DNA from: an uncultured Clostridia bacterium
GTDB lineage: Bacteria; Bacillota; Clostridia; Oscillospirales; Acutalibacteraceae
Direction of reading: 5' to 3'
Length of the DNA: 12,166 nucleotides
Assembly: GCA_944381295.1 (NCBI GenBank)
Contig: CALWKP010000196.1
Span: 1-12,166 of the forward strand
The notes beneath the pieces are model-generated. The model had not been told where the DNA came from and searched no databases. It worked only from the letters and a program-made list of their open reading frames with translations. The position numbers were made by a program, and so were the translations under genes. Every line of letters begins with the position of its first letter. Positions within the stretch are counted from its first letter, which is position 1. This document shows positions 1 to 6,965 of the stretch, in pieces.

Positions 1-20
1 CAGCGAAAAGCTATTAACAG

Positions 21-76
21 GGGTCCAGGGGGAACGCCCCCTGGCGGCTTTGCATCCTTTTGCCGTGAAAAGGATG
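21..76. repeat. Two tandem GC-rich hairpins in the left intergenic region
   Basis: Two perfect inverted repeats lie side by side. The first pairs CCAGGGGG (25-32) with CCCCCTGG (37-44) around a four-base loop. The second pairs CATCCTTTT (53-61) with AAAAGGATG (68-76) around a six-base loop. Neither is followed by a clean T-tract, so they are not obvious terminators. The sequence that follows (about 77-140) is also rich in short GC palindromes. This texture resembles the dispersed intergenic repeats found in many Clostridia genomes, but copy number cannot be judged from one window. Nothing coding is apparent here, and an open frame running through it into the small terminase has no supported start. 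Confidence 0.4.
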
Positions 77-174
77 TGCCCGCGCGGCATGAGCGCAAAG
101 CGAAAGCCTGGGCCTTTGCCTGCTGAAACTCTTTTCAAAGCATCATATTTTAATTTTTTTCTCACATTTTTTTC

Positions 175-211
175 GAAACTTTCCTTTTACCGGGAAAGTT
201 TCTTTTTTTTT
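175..211 (+). terminator. Rho-independent terminator upstream of the phage-like operon
   Basis: A perfect 10-bp stem pairs GAAACTTTCC (175-184) with GGAAAGTTTC (193-202) around an 8-base loop, and nine consecutive T residues follow (203-211). This is a textbook intrinsic terminator on the + strand. It presumably ends a transcript entering from the left, outside the window. It sits only a few tens of bases before the first phage-type coding sequence, so it insulates the structural operon from upstream transcription. T-runs also lie on the left side (around 155-173), but they do not make an equally clean terminator in the other direction. Confidence 0.8.
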
Positions 212-250
212 GCCTCTGTACTGAAATCCGCAACTGGGGAGGCGAGACAA

Positions 251-583
251 ACGGAAAAACTCCGGACGATTCAGAAAAAATTGATCAAGGGATATGAAAA
301 GCTCGCTTTTGGCAGTATCGAGGATGCGGTACGTCTTCTGTTTTGCGAGGAAGCCGGGTCGGAACTCCTCAGCCAACTGGACCTTTTCAATATTGCTGAG
401 ATTAAACGTCCGAAAGGGGGAGGAATGGAAATCAAATTTTTTGACCGGCTGAAAGCTATGGAATATCTCAACGAATTAGGCAGAATGGAACAAGCCGGAC
501 AGAGTCCGTTCTATCAGGCGCTGGAGGAAGGCGCACGTTCCCTGCGCGGGGGCGGTGAAGGGAATGGAACTGAAACCCTTTAG
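251..583 (+). CDS. Reduced small terminase subunit (TerS), C-terminal part only; start uncertain
   Basis: The open frame continues upstream without a stop, but only the part from about 251 looks like protein. It encodes roughly 110 residues resembling the C-terminal half of Firmicutes phage small terminases (Terminase_2/XtmA type): a helical segment with GYEKLAFGSIEDAV, then a charged hairpin ending in IKFFDRLKAMEYL, which matches the usual 'K-x-D-K-x-K-A-L-E-x-L' oligomerisation region. The N-terminal helix-turn-helix that binds pac or cos DNA is absent. A strong ribosome binding site (GGGGAGG, 236-242) is followed at normal distance by ACG (251), not ATG, GTG or TTG. The first standard in-frame alternatives are CTG at 221 and TTG at 281; an ATG at 425 has its own purine-rich lead but would leave only 52 residues. 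The 3' end overlaps the terL start. It is either a naturally short TerS with an unusual start or an inactivated remnant. Confidence 0.5.
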   Translation, partial: TEKLRTIQKKLIKGYEKLAFGSIEDAVRLLFCEEAGSELLSQLDLFNIAEIKRPKGGGMEIKFFDRLKAMEYLNELGRMEQAGQSPFYQALEEGARSLRGGGEGNGTETL

Positions 584-1826
584 TCCAAAGCAAATGCAGG
601 CCTTATGTTGGTGGTGCCGGGGAAGTCCTCTGCGGGAACATTCTGCAATTATCTGTGACGGCGCCGTGCGTAGCGGGAAAACCCTCTGTATGGGGGTATC
701 GTTTTTTGCGTGGGCGTTTTATCGCTTTGAAGGTCAGAATTTTGCTCTGTGTGGGAAAACTGTGCGGTCGCTGCGTCGGAATCTTGTCACGCCGCTGCTG
801 CCAATTTTGAAAGAAATCGGGTTCGACTGTACGGTCAAACTTTCCGAGGGACTTTTGCTCGTCAAATGCCAGGGCCGTGTCAATCGTTTCTATCTTTTTG
901 GCGGGCGCGATGAGTCTTCCTCCGCACTGATTCAGGGGATTACTCTTGCGGGGGTATTGTTCGATGAGGTCGCTTTGATGCCCAGGTCTTTTGTGGAACA
1001 GGCACTTGCCCGTTGTTCTGTGGAGGGTGCTACCTTCTGGTTCAATTGCAATCCGGAAAACCCCCGCCACTGGTTCTATCAGGAATGGATTCTCAAAGCA
1101 GAACAAAAGCATGCGCTGTATCTCCATTTTCGTATGGAGGATAATCCTTCCCTGTCTCCAGCGGTGTTGGAGCGTTACCGTTCCCTGTATTCCGGGGCGT
1201 TTTATGAACGGTTCGTTTTGGGAAAGTGGGTCGCAGCAGAGGGATTGGTTTATCCCTTTATGAACGGCGGTTCTTTTTACGATGTGCCGTCTGGAGAGGC
1301 CGAAGAATATGCAATTTCGTGCGACTACGGTACAGTAAATCCGGCGTCGTTCGGGCTGTGGGGACGTTTCGGAGAAATCTGGTACCGCGTGGACGAGTAT
1401 TACTACGATTCCCGGAGAGAAGGGAGTTCCCGTACCGACGAGGAGCACTATCTGGGGCTGGAACAGCTTGCGGGACATCATGCTGTCCGGCAGGTTACCG
1501 TGGACCCCTCCGCAGCCAGTTTTATCGAGGTCATCCGCAGACATGGAAGGTTTGTCGTGATTCCCGCCAAAAACGACGTTACCGATGGAATCCGCGCTGT
1601 CGGGGTAGCGCTCAAGGAAGGGCGCATCCGTGTCTGTAAATGCTGTATCGATTGTATCCGGGAGTTCTCTCTTTACCGGTGGAATGAAAATTCTGCCCAG
1701 GAAATCCCGATCAAGGAAAACGATCATGCCATGGACGATTTGCGCTATTTTGTGACGACCATTTTACAAGAAGGGGATGCCGGCTTTTTTGCGGTGGCCG
1801 CGCCCAGAAGGGAAGGTTATTCATGA
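555..1826 (+). CDS. terL: Phage terminase large subunit (DNA-packaging ATPase/nuclease)
   Basis: The large terminase pumps DNA into the prohead through the portal using ATP and cuts the concatemer. The product is 423 residues, typical for the PBSX/SPP1-like family. The ATPase domain shows a Walker A motif DGAVRSGKT (35-43), a Walker B motif VLFDEV with D137-E138, and the coupling motif region FWFNCNPENP (161-170). The C-terminal RNase H-like nuclease keeps its acidic residues: D257 in SCDYGT, D317 in VDPSAA, and D394/D395 in HAMDDLRY. All the expected catalytic positions are present, so it should be active. The start is GTG at 555, overlapping the small terminase frame; ATG at 564 is an equally reasonable choice and removes three residues. 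The stop overlaps the portal start in ATGA, indicating translational coupling. Confidence 0.95.
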   Translation: MKGMELKPFSPKQMQALCWWCRGSPLREHSAIICDGAVRSGKTLCMGVSFFAWAFYRFEGQNFALCGKTVRSLRRNLVTPLLPILKEIGFDCTVKLSEGLLLVKCQGRVNRFYLFGGRDESSSALIQGITLAGVLFDEVALMPRSFVEQALARCSVEGATFWFNCNPENPRHWFYQEWILKAEQKHALYLHFRMEDNPSLSPAVLERYRSLYSGAFYERFVLGKWVAAEGLVYPFMNGGSFYDVPSGEAEEYAISCDYGTVNPASFGLWGRFGEIWYRVDEYYYDSRREGSSRTDEEHYLGLEQLAGHHAVRQVTVDPSAASFIEVIRRHGRFVVIPAKNDVTDGIRAVGVALKEGRIRVCKCCIDCIREFSLYRWNENSAQEIPIKENDHAMDDLRYFVTTILQEGDAGFFAVAAPRREGYS

Positions 1827-2980
1827 GTTTTTGGAAAAAACAAGCCCCGGAAGCCGGTGTCCAAGCTGTGCAGACGGCTCCGGGAAGGGACTGGATTTCT
1901 GCTTCGTGGCGGTTCGGTCCCTCTCCCTCGTATGCTGCGGAGAACCGTCTCTATGATGCACTTCGCGATACCGTTCCGGTCATTGGGGCAGCGATCGGGA
2001 AAATTCAGCGCCTTGTCGGCGGGTTTTCTGTCGAGTGCCCTAACGGCGGCGAAAAAGAACTTGCCAGGTTCCTTCAGGAAGTCAATGTCAATGCCGGGCA
2101 ATCTGGAATCCGAAGTTTTCTTGCCGGATATCTCGAACAGCTTTTGGTGTTCGGCACCGCCGTCGGGGAGATCGTGCCGGATGTTTCCGGAACTGAAATC
2201 GCTGCGCTTTACAACGCACGTCTGGAAGATTTGGAATTGCGTCAGGGTGATTCCCCACTGGAAACCGTCATATGCTGCCGGAAAGCGGGCGGCACAGAAC
2301 CTGTCCCTTACCCGCAGCTCGTACTTTTTTCCGCGCTGAATCCGGAACCAGGACAGGTATACGGGACGTCTTTGCTGCGGGGGTTACCGTTTGTCAGCGG
2401 CATCCTCATGCGCATCTACCAGACCATCGGCGTCAATTGGGAACGTGTCGGCAACGTCCGGTTTGCCGTTACCTATAAACCGTCCTCCGATGGCTCCGAC
2501 AGGGCGTTCGCCAAGGACCGAGCGCGCCAGATCGCCGAAGAATGGTCTCGTGCTATGCAGCCAGGTTCCGGGGTGAGTGATTTTGTTGCGGTAGGCGATG
2601 TCAATGTCAAGGTGATCGGCGCAGACAACCAGATCTTGGACAGCGAAATCCCTGTCCGCCAGATGCTGGAACAAATTGTCGCCAAATTGGGAATCCCTCC
2701 GTTCCTTCTGGGGCTTTCCTGGTCCACTACGGAACGGATGTCTGTCCAGCAGACGGATATCCTGACAAGCGAATTGGAGGATTACCGGCGCATCCTGGAA
2801 CCCGTCATACGCCGGATTTGTTCGCTGTGGCTCCGGCTGCACGGTTACGAACCGGATTTCCAAATCGTATGGGAAAATATCAATCTTCAGGATGAACTTG
2901 ACCTTGCCACGGCACGGCTTACCAATGCCCAGGCAGCCAAAATCGAACAGGAACTTCGCGGAAAGGATGAAGCTTTTTGA
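1823..2980 (+). CDS. Phage portal protein
   Basis: The portal forms the dodecameric ring at one capsid vertex through which DNA enters and leaves, and on which the connector assembles. The 385-residue product is shorter than many portals (often 430-500) but shows the family pattern: an N-terminal segment LYDALRDTVPVIGAAIGKI, the hinge with FGTAVGEIV, a central wing region, the stem/crown part with long helices and the conserved IPPFLLGLSWSTTERMS-type segment (about 295-312), and a C-terminal helix that contacts the head interior. It is coupled to terL by an ATGA overlap and followed by the protease with a TGATG overlap. Position between terminase and protease is the canonical one in PBSX-like clusters. 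Confidence 0.92.
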   Translation: MSFWKKQAPEAGVQAVQTAPGRDWISASWRFGPSPSYAAENRLYDALRDTVPVIGAAIGKIQRLVGGFSVECPNGGEKELARFLQEVNVNAGQSGIRSFLAGYLEQLLVFGTAVGEIVPDVSGTEIAALYNARLEDLELRQGDSPLETVICCRKAGGTEPVPYPQLVLFSALNPEPGQVYGTSLLRGLPFVSGILMRIYQTIGVNWERVGNVRFAVTYKPSSDGSDRAFAKDRARQIAEEWSRAMQPGSGVSDFVAVGDVNVKVIGADNQILDSEIPVRQMLEQIVAKLGIPPFLLGLSWSTTERMSVQQTDILTSELEDYRRILEPVIRRICSLWLRLHGYEPDFQIVWENINLQDELDLATARLTNAQAAKIEQELRGKDEAF

Positions 2981-3948
2981 TGGGATATGTAGAAAAATCG
3001 CAGTCCGGACAGGGAACCAGTGCATCTGATCTCGAACAGATCAACCGCTATACACGCCGTCCGTTTTCAGACGACGAGGTCTATACCTTTTCTGTGGTGC
3101 TGTGCGATAACGAGGTGGACCGAGACTTTGAACGGTTCAGCATTGCGTCGCTGCAAAAACTTGCGGAACTCTTTTTAGGGCGCACGGGGATTTCTGACCA
3201 CAGTATGCGCAGCAGCGACCAGATGGCGCGCATTTACTGCACACAGGTTGAGAAAGTCGAAGGAAAAACAACGTCGTGCGGGGAACCTTACACACGCCTT
3301 ACTGCAAAAGCGTATTTGCCCCGTACCGAGAAAAACCGCGATCTCATCACCGAGATCGAAGCAGGGATGAAAAAAGAGGTCAGCGTTGGCTGCGCGGTTT
3401 CGCGGATGACGTGTTCTGTCTGCGGGAAGCCCTGGCATCAGGAGGGGTGCAGCCACGAAAAAGGAAAACTCTACGCAGGGGAGGCATGCCACGTGGTACT
3501 TGACGAGCCGGAGGACGCTTATGAATGGTCCTTTGTTGCGGTTCCCGCTCAACGGGAAGCCGGGGTCATCAAAGCGTTCCGGCCGGAGAAAGGAGGGGAT
3601 TTTACGGAGATTCTGAAAAAATTGGACCATCCGGGGGAAGGATTTGCTGTTTCCGCAGAGGAAGCGGCAGAACTGAAAACGTATCTTGGTACGCTGGAAA
3701 AGGATGCGGCCTGCGGCCGGGAATACCGCAAACGGTTGTGTGCAGAAGTGGTGCGTCTGGCGATGGTCGCGCAGCCTGGGCTTTCCCGAGAAGTCATGGC
3801 GCGTACTGCCGAAGCGATGCCGCTTGACGATTTGCTTGCGTTTGAAAAAGCGTTTCGAAACGCGGCAGCAAAAACTTTTCCGGCACAGCCGCAATTGACG
3901 CCCACGCGCGCCACATCCGATGTTGCCAACCAAGCTTTTAAAATTTGA
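2980..3948 (+). CDS. XkdF-like prohead protease fused to a helical scaffold-like tail
   Basis: This protein probably cleaves the scaffold and capsid N-termini during head maturation. It has about 322 residues from ATG 2980, which shares one base with the portal TGA; a TTG three bases earlier adds one residue. The first two thirds resemble the XkdF/HK97-type serine protease family. The candidate catalytic histidine is in GISDHSM (residue about 74) and the candidate serine in EVSVGCAV (about 135). An inserted Cys/His cluster, C-x2-C, then H, C-x-H (about 145-159, CSVCGKPWHQEGCSH), could bind a metal. After the SFVAVPAQREAGVIKAF segment (about 184-200) the remaining 120 residues are charged, probably helical and low in aromatic residues, which fits a fused scaffold; no separate scaffold gene is present. 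The protease assignment rests on position and these motifs. Confidence 0.82.
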   Translation: MGYVEKSQSGQGTSASDLEQINRYTRRPFSDDEVYTFSVVLCDNEVDRDFERFSIASLQKLAELFLGRTGISDHSMRSSDQMARIYCTQVEKVEGKTTSCGEPYTRLTAKAYLPRTEKNRDLITEIEAGMKKEVSVGCAVSRMTCSVCGKPWHQEGCSHEKGKLYAGEACHVVLDEPEDAYEWSFVAVPAQREAGVIKAFRPEKGGDFTEILKKLDHPGEGFAVSAEEAAELKTYLGTLEKDAACGREYRKRLCAEVVRLAMVAQPGLSREVMARTAEAMPLDDLLAFEKAFRNAAAKTFPAQPQLTPTRATSDVANQAFKI

Positions 3949-3965
3949 TTTGGAGGGATTTATTG

Positions 3966-4304
3966 ATGAAAACTTCATTCCAGGGAATTGGTGAAATGAT
4001 TGCTACCTTTGAGGCAGGGGAATCCGTTGCAGTCGGAAGTCTCGTGAAGGTCTCAGCGAATGGGAAAGTCGATGTCTGTGCGGATACCGATCCGTTCTGC
4101 GGGGTCGTTGTAAATATCCGGGGTGGATACGCAGCGGTGCAGATCGGCGGTTATGCCCAAATCCCCTGCACGGGAGGCGTGGCGGTCGGTTATCAGACGC
4201 TTTGCGCCGGCGCGGATGGGAAAGCAAAAACCGGCGAGACCGGCAGGCAGTTGCTTGTGGTCGATTATGACAGTACTGCTGCTGTCTGCGGCGTCATCCT
4301 TTAA
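3966..4304 (+). CDS. Small beta-rich capsid decoration or head-stabilising protein (probable)
   Basis: The gene lies between protease and major capsid protein, the usual place for decoration or head-fibre proteins. From ATG 3966 it encodes 112 residues; the start is supported by GGAGGG (3952-3957) at a good distance. The sequence is glycine- and valine-rich with alternating hydrophobic strands (GSLVKVSANGKVDVC, PFCGVVVNIRGGYAAVQIG, GGVAVGYQTLCAG) and no transmembrane segment, which suggests a compact beta fold similar in texture to DUF2190-type decoration proteins. I see no catalytic motif. It is separated from the protease stop by 17 bases and from the capsid gene by 30 bases, each gap carrying its own ribosome binding site, so these two junctions are looser than the rest of the operon. 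That fits a need for high expression of the capsid proteins. Confidence 0.6.
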   Translation: MKTSFQGIGEMIATFEAGESVAVGSLVKVSANGKVDVCADTDPFCGVVVNIRGGYAAVQIGGYAQIPCTGGVAVGYQTLCAGADGKAKTGETGRQLLVVDYDSTAAVCGVIL

Positions 4305-4334
4305 GAATGTCAATATGGGAAAGGGGAATCTATA

Positions 4335-5345
4335 ATGGCTTTTTATGATTCGATTCGACTGGAAAAAGGAATGTATGGTGTTCCGGGAAAAAGTTTCACA
4401 CAGGTACTGGAAGAATTGGACCCTTCTGCCGGGTACGACAATGCGGAACTTGGCGGCCTTGATGCCTATCAGCGTCAGCTCAAGCGCTTTGACATCAAAG
4501 TCGGCGGTCCTGCTTCCGATGTTGTGGAGAAATTTTTCCAGACAAGTGACAGCGCTGCTTTGTTCCCGGAATATGTGAGCCGTGCGGTGCATCAGGGCAT
4601 GGAATATGCCGATATCCTGCCCAATATCGTCGCCACGGTGACCAAAATCGATGCGCTGGATTACCGTCCGATCATTTCGGAGCCTTCTGATGACGAAAAG
4701 GAACTCAAACCGGTGGCCGAAGGTGCACAGATCCCGCAAACCGTTGTCCGCACCAAAGATAATCTGGTCAAACTCCAGAAACGCGGCAGGATGCTCGTTT
4801 CTTCCTATGAAGCGCTCCGCTTCCAGAAACTCGATCTGTTTACGGTCACGCTGCGTCAGATCGGTGCCTACATTGCCCGCGCACAGCTCAAAGACGCCGT
4901 AGACGTCTTGCTCAACGGCGACGGCAACGCGAATCCTGCAACGGAAACTTCGTTGGAAGCTGCTCCGCAGTATACCGACCTGATCGACCTTTGGAGTTCG
5001 CTGGCACCGTACCAGCTCAACACCATGCTTGCGTCTACCGAAGCGATGAAGGATATCCTCGCCATCACGGAGATGAAGGACGCCGACGCGGGCCTGGATT
5101 TCCAGGGGACCGGCAGAGTCATTACTCCGCTCGGCGCCAGCTTGTTCCATGTCCCGTCCATTGAGGGGAAACGTATCTTTGGCCTGGACAGGAACTGCGC
5201 ACTTGAAATGGTACAGGCGGGAGACGTGATTATGGATTACGACAAGCTGATCGACAGGCAGCTGGAACGCGCGGTCATCAGCACGATCACCGGATTTGCC
5301 AAGATCTTTAACGGCGCATCCAAAACAGTCACCTACACGGCCTAA
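4335..5345 (+). CDS. Major capsid protein (HK97 fold)
   Basis: This is the main shell protein, which assembles into the icosahedral head around the portal. The 336-residue product has the pattern of Firmicutes HK97-fold capsid proteins: an N-terminal arm, the ALFPEYVSRAVHQGMEYADI segment opening the fold (about 75-95), an E-loop region (about 115-140 with KELKPVAEGAQIP), a long spine helix with SSYEALRF, a P-domain segment ending before LLNGDGNANPA (about 192-202), and an A-domain with LASTEAMKDILAI and the conserved DVIMDYDKLIDRQLERAV stretch near the C-terminus. The start is ATG 4335 with a purine-rich site (AAAGGGG) upstream. No truncation is visible. It could also form an empty shell, but the neighbouring terminase and portal argue for a DNA-filled head. 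Confidence 0.92.
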   Translation: MAFYDSIRLEKGMYGVPGKSFTQVLEELDPSAGYDNAELGGLDAYQRQLKRFDIKVGGPASDVVEKFFQTSDSAALFPEYVSRAVHQGMEYADILPNIVATVTKIDALDYRPIISEPSDDEKELKPVAEGAQIPQTVVRTKDNLVKLQKRGRMLVSSYEALRFQKLDLFTVTLRQIGAYIARAQLKDAVDVLLNGDGNANPATETSLEAAPQYTDLIDLWSSLAPYQLNTMLASTEAMKDILAITEMKDADAGLDFQGTGRVITPLGASLFHVPSIEGKRIFGLDRNCALEMVQAGDVIMDYDKLIDRQLERAVISTITGFAKIFNGASKTVTYTA

Positions 5346-5359
5346 AAGGAGGGCTTGGC

Positions 5360-5719
5360 TTGAATGAGGAAATTCTAAAAGGTTTTGCGCAGCTTGCCGG
5401 GTTATCCGAAGAGGATGCGCAGGCCTGGGCACCGGTGTGTGACGCCGCTGCTGCCGAGCTTCGCTCTCAGCTCAAGCCAGGGACGTTGACGGCGGAACAG
5501 GAATCCCTTTTCTGTTCCGCCTGCTCCGCCCTCGCGTTCTACCGCTATACGTTGGCGGTATCCGCTGCCGGGGAGGAAAGCTTTTCCGCCGGGGATGTGC
5601 AGATTTCCCGCGGGACCAGCGGCAGCGGCCAGGCGAAGCTGTTATGGCAGGAAATGCAGGGCGCTATTGCCCCGCTGTTGGAGGACCCCGAGTTTTTGTT
5701 TAGGAGGATGGGCGGATGA
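5360..5719 (+). CDS. Head-tail connector (adaptor) protein, TTG start
   Basis: The 119-residue product is mostly helical and follows the major capsid gene directly, the position of the gp6/YqbG-type adaptor that binds the portal ring. It opens with NEEILKGFAQLAGL after the initiator, then a long helix (about 40-70, ending in SALAFYRYTLAV), a short loop with GDVQISRG, and a final helix with LLWQEMQGAIAPLL. This helix-loop-helix plan is typical of adaptor proteins, although sequence conservation in the family is low. The start is TTG at 5360: AAAAGGAGGG lies 6-7 bases upstream, while the nearby ATG at 5364 is out of frame. The stop overlaps the next start in ATGA. Confidence 0.7.
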   Translation: MNEEILKGFAQLAGLSEEDAQAWAPVCDAAAAELRSQLKPGTLTAEQESLFCSACSALAFYRYTLAVSAAGEESFSAGDVQISRGTSGSGQAKLLWQEMQGAIAPLLEDPEFLFRRMGG

Positions 5720-6063
5720 CGCGCGCCAAAGTCTATGATATCTTGCTGGAACGTTATGGCACACCCGTAGAATTGCTCAGGGATGGCGTTCCGCAGCCGG
5801 TGCATGCGGTCATCCAGCCCCTGAGCTACAAAAGTAAATTATATCCCGATGAATCCTATTTGCCTGCCGGGTATTTCGACAACAGCCATTACCTGTATCT
5901 CGGCTCTACGGCCGACCCGGTGGATGAAACGGTTGTTATCCGGTATGCAGGTGCTTCCTATCGCGTCAAGCGTGCGGAAGTAAGATTTTTGGCGGGAGAA
6001 GCGCTCTATCAATGGGCAATCTTACAGCAGGACCCAGGAGAGGTGGAACAAGATGCTGGATGA
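5716..6063 (+). CDS. Head-tail connector / stopper protein (XkdH-like)
   Basis: The 115-residue product is beta-rich and resembles small head-closure (stopper) proteins that cap the connector and hold DNA in the filled head. Supporting features are its place as second gene after the capsid, its size, and segments such as TPVELLRDG, VIQPLSYKSKLYPDE, a tyrosine-rich loop (HYLYLGSTADP) and a last strand-helix unit RVKRAEVRFLAGEALYQWAI, which matches the usual end of XkdH-type proteins. It starts at ATG 5716 inside the stop of the previous gene and its 3' end overlaps the next gene by 11 bases. There is no sign of degradation. Confidence 0.7.
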   Translation: MTRAKVYDILLERYGTPVELLRDGVPQPVHAVIQPLSYKSKLYPDESYLPAGYFDNSHYLYLGSTADPVDETVVIRYAGASYRVKRAEVRFLAGEALYQWAILQQDPGEVEQDAG

Positions 6064-6484
6064 ATGGATGAATACACTGATTGACACGTTTTCCGCTGAC
6101 CCCGCGCTCAGCGATATCGATTTTTCCCGCGCGTTTTTATCCGAAAAACGTCCTTCCCCGCTGCGCCGTCCGCTGGCAGTATTTGGAGAAGGGGAAATCC
6201 ATCTATCTCCTGTGGCTTCCGGGTGTGGGCTGACCGAAGATACGCTCAAATCCCTGGAATTTCCATTGGAAATGGCGGTCTATGTCCCGGCAAAAATGGG
6301 CGGAGCCTCCTGTGGACAGATTTTTTCCCGCATCTGTGAGGCGCTGATGTCCTATGGAGATGGGCTGTGCCTGCGTTCCGTGTCCTGCGGCAAACCGGAA
6401 TTTGACCGGTCTGCCGGGGCATTCCTGGTCTCCGGAAGCGCAGGGATCGTCCTGTATCAGAAACAGGAGGAGGGCGATGGATGA
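6053..6484 (+). CDS. Tail-terminator / tail completion-like protein
   Basis: The 143-residue product occupies the slot of the XkdI/XkdJ-type proteins between head closure and tail tube. Such proteins form a ring at the top of the tail and join it to the head. It has an N-terminal helix (LDEWMNTLIDTFS), a middle beta region with EFPLEMAVYVPAKMG, a helix CGQIFSRICEALMSYG (about 87-102), and a closing pair of strands rich in small residues (GAFLVSGSAGIVLYQ). This alpha/beta arrangement is compatible with a tail terminator, but the assignment depends mainly on position. The ribosome binding site AGGAGAGG lies in the overlap with the upstream gene, and the stop overlaps the next start in ATGA. In PBSX the sheath gene would follow about here; it does not. 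Confidence 0.55.
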   Translation: MLDEWMNTLIDTFSADPALSDIDFSRAFLSEKRPSPLRRPLAVFGEGEIHLSPVASGCGLTEDTLKSLEFPLEMAVYVPAKMGGASCGQIFSRICEALMSYGDGLCLRSVSCGKPEFDRSAGAFLVSGSAGIVLYQKQEEGDG

Positions 6485-6852
6485 TGGAATGGATGACGCC
6501 TGCTTCTGTCTCTGTCGAGATCAATGGGGTCCCCGTGCGGCAGTTCCGCAGTGTGCGGGTACAGACGATTCGGGAAATCAAGGAAATCCGGGCGTTCGGG
6601 GAAGCAGAGCCAGTCGGTTCTGTGCCGCTTGGGGAACGTTATCGTATCCTGTTGGAGCAACTCCGAATTGATGGGAAAGTACAGGCAATTTTGGATGGCA
6701 TGGACGATTTTACCGTGACGTTCCGGGGAACAGGCGGCATGGTGACCTATTCCGGCTGCCGGTGGGAACAATTGGAATCCGACTTCCGAAAGGAACCGGG
6801 AATTATCGACACGGCGGAAATCTCCGCGCGGAGGAGGACGGAAGGAACATGA
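6481..6852 (+). CDS. Tail tube-like protein
   Basis: The 123-residue product looks like a small tail tube protein of the XkdM/gp19 class, whose hexameric rings stack to form the inner channel. It starts with strands SVSVEINGVPVRQFRSV, then REIKEIRAFGEAEPVGSV, a helix GERYRILLEQLRI, and ends in paired strands DFTVTFRGTGGMVTYSGC and DTAEISARRR. The order 'strand pair, EV-GE-P loop, one helix, paired strands' is that of the tube fold. XkdM is about 145 residues, so this is a compact form. The start is ATG 6481 overlapping the preceding stop; ATG 6484 is an alternative. It is the only tube candidate in the operon and is not preceded by a sheath gene. Confidence 0.55.
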   Translation: MMEWMTPASVSVEINGVPVRQFRSVRVQTIREIKEIRAFGEAEPVGSVPLGERYRILLEQLRIDGKVQAILDGMDDFTVTFRGTGGMVTYSGCRWEQLESDFRKEPGIIDTAEISARRRTEGT

Positions 6853-6965
6853 TGGACACCTATTTTGTACAGGAATCCAGTGCGGCCGAGGAATTATCGG
6901 AAGAACTGGAACGTGATGCGCGGAGATATCCGCAGCGCATCTCGGCGGGGGAGGGCGGCACATGA
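6849..6965 (+). CDS. 38-residue ORF in the chaperone/tape-measure position
   Basis: A short gene of 38 residues fits exactly between the tube-like gene and the LysM gene, with ATGA overlaps at both ends. It has a good upstream purine run (GGAGGAGG and GAAGGA just before the start), so translation is plausible; ATG 6849 and ATG 6852 are both possible starts. The peptide opens with MDTYFVQE and then carries a strongly charged, probably helical stretch AAEELSEELERDARRYPQR, ending in a flexible glycine-rich tail. I do not recognise a family. In PBSX-like clusters this interval holds the tail assembly chaperone and the long tape measure gene. This peptide could be a relic of one of these, a miniature spacer, or a new baseplate linker. 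Confidence 0.6.
   Translation: MMDTYFVQESSAAEELSEELERDARRYPQRISAGEGGT

Noticed and set aside
50..250. N-terminal extension of the small terminase from ATG 50
   Set aside because: It would translate through two hairpins and the terminator with its T-tract, giving a Phe-rich low-complexity lead; no ribosome binding site supports ATG 50.
603..1727. Minus-strand open frame of 374 codons opposite terL
   Set aside because: It lies entirely inside a confident terminase gene with all catalytic motifs; its composition (many His, Arg, Pro) is typical of an antisense shadow.
3175..3978. Minus-strand open frame of 267 codons opposite the protease gene
   Set aside because: It is a shadow of the protease frame; the Phe/Cys/Arg-rich translation matches no domain.
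4053..5432. Long minus-strand open frame of 459 codons opposite the capsid and decoration genes
   Set aside because: It is the mirror frame of strongly coding + strand genes, has no family resemblance and no ribosome binding site of note.
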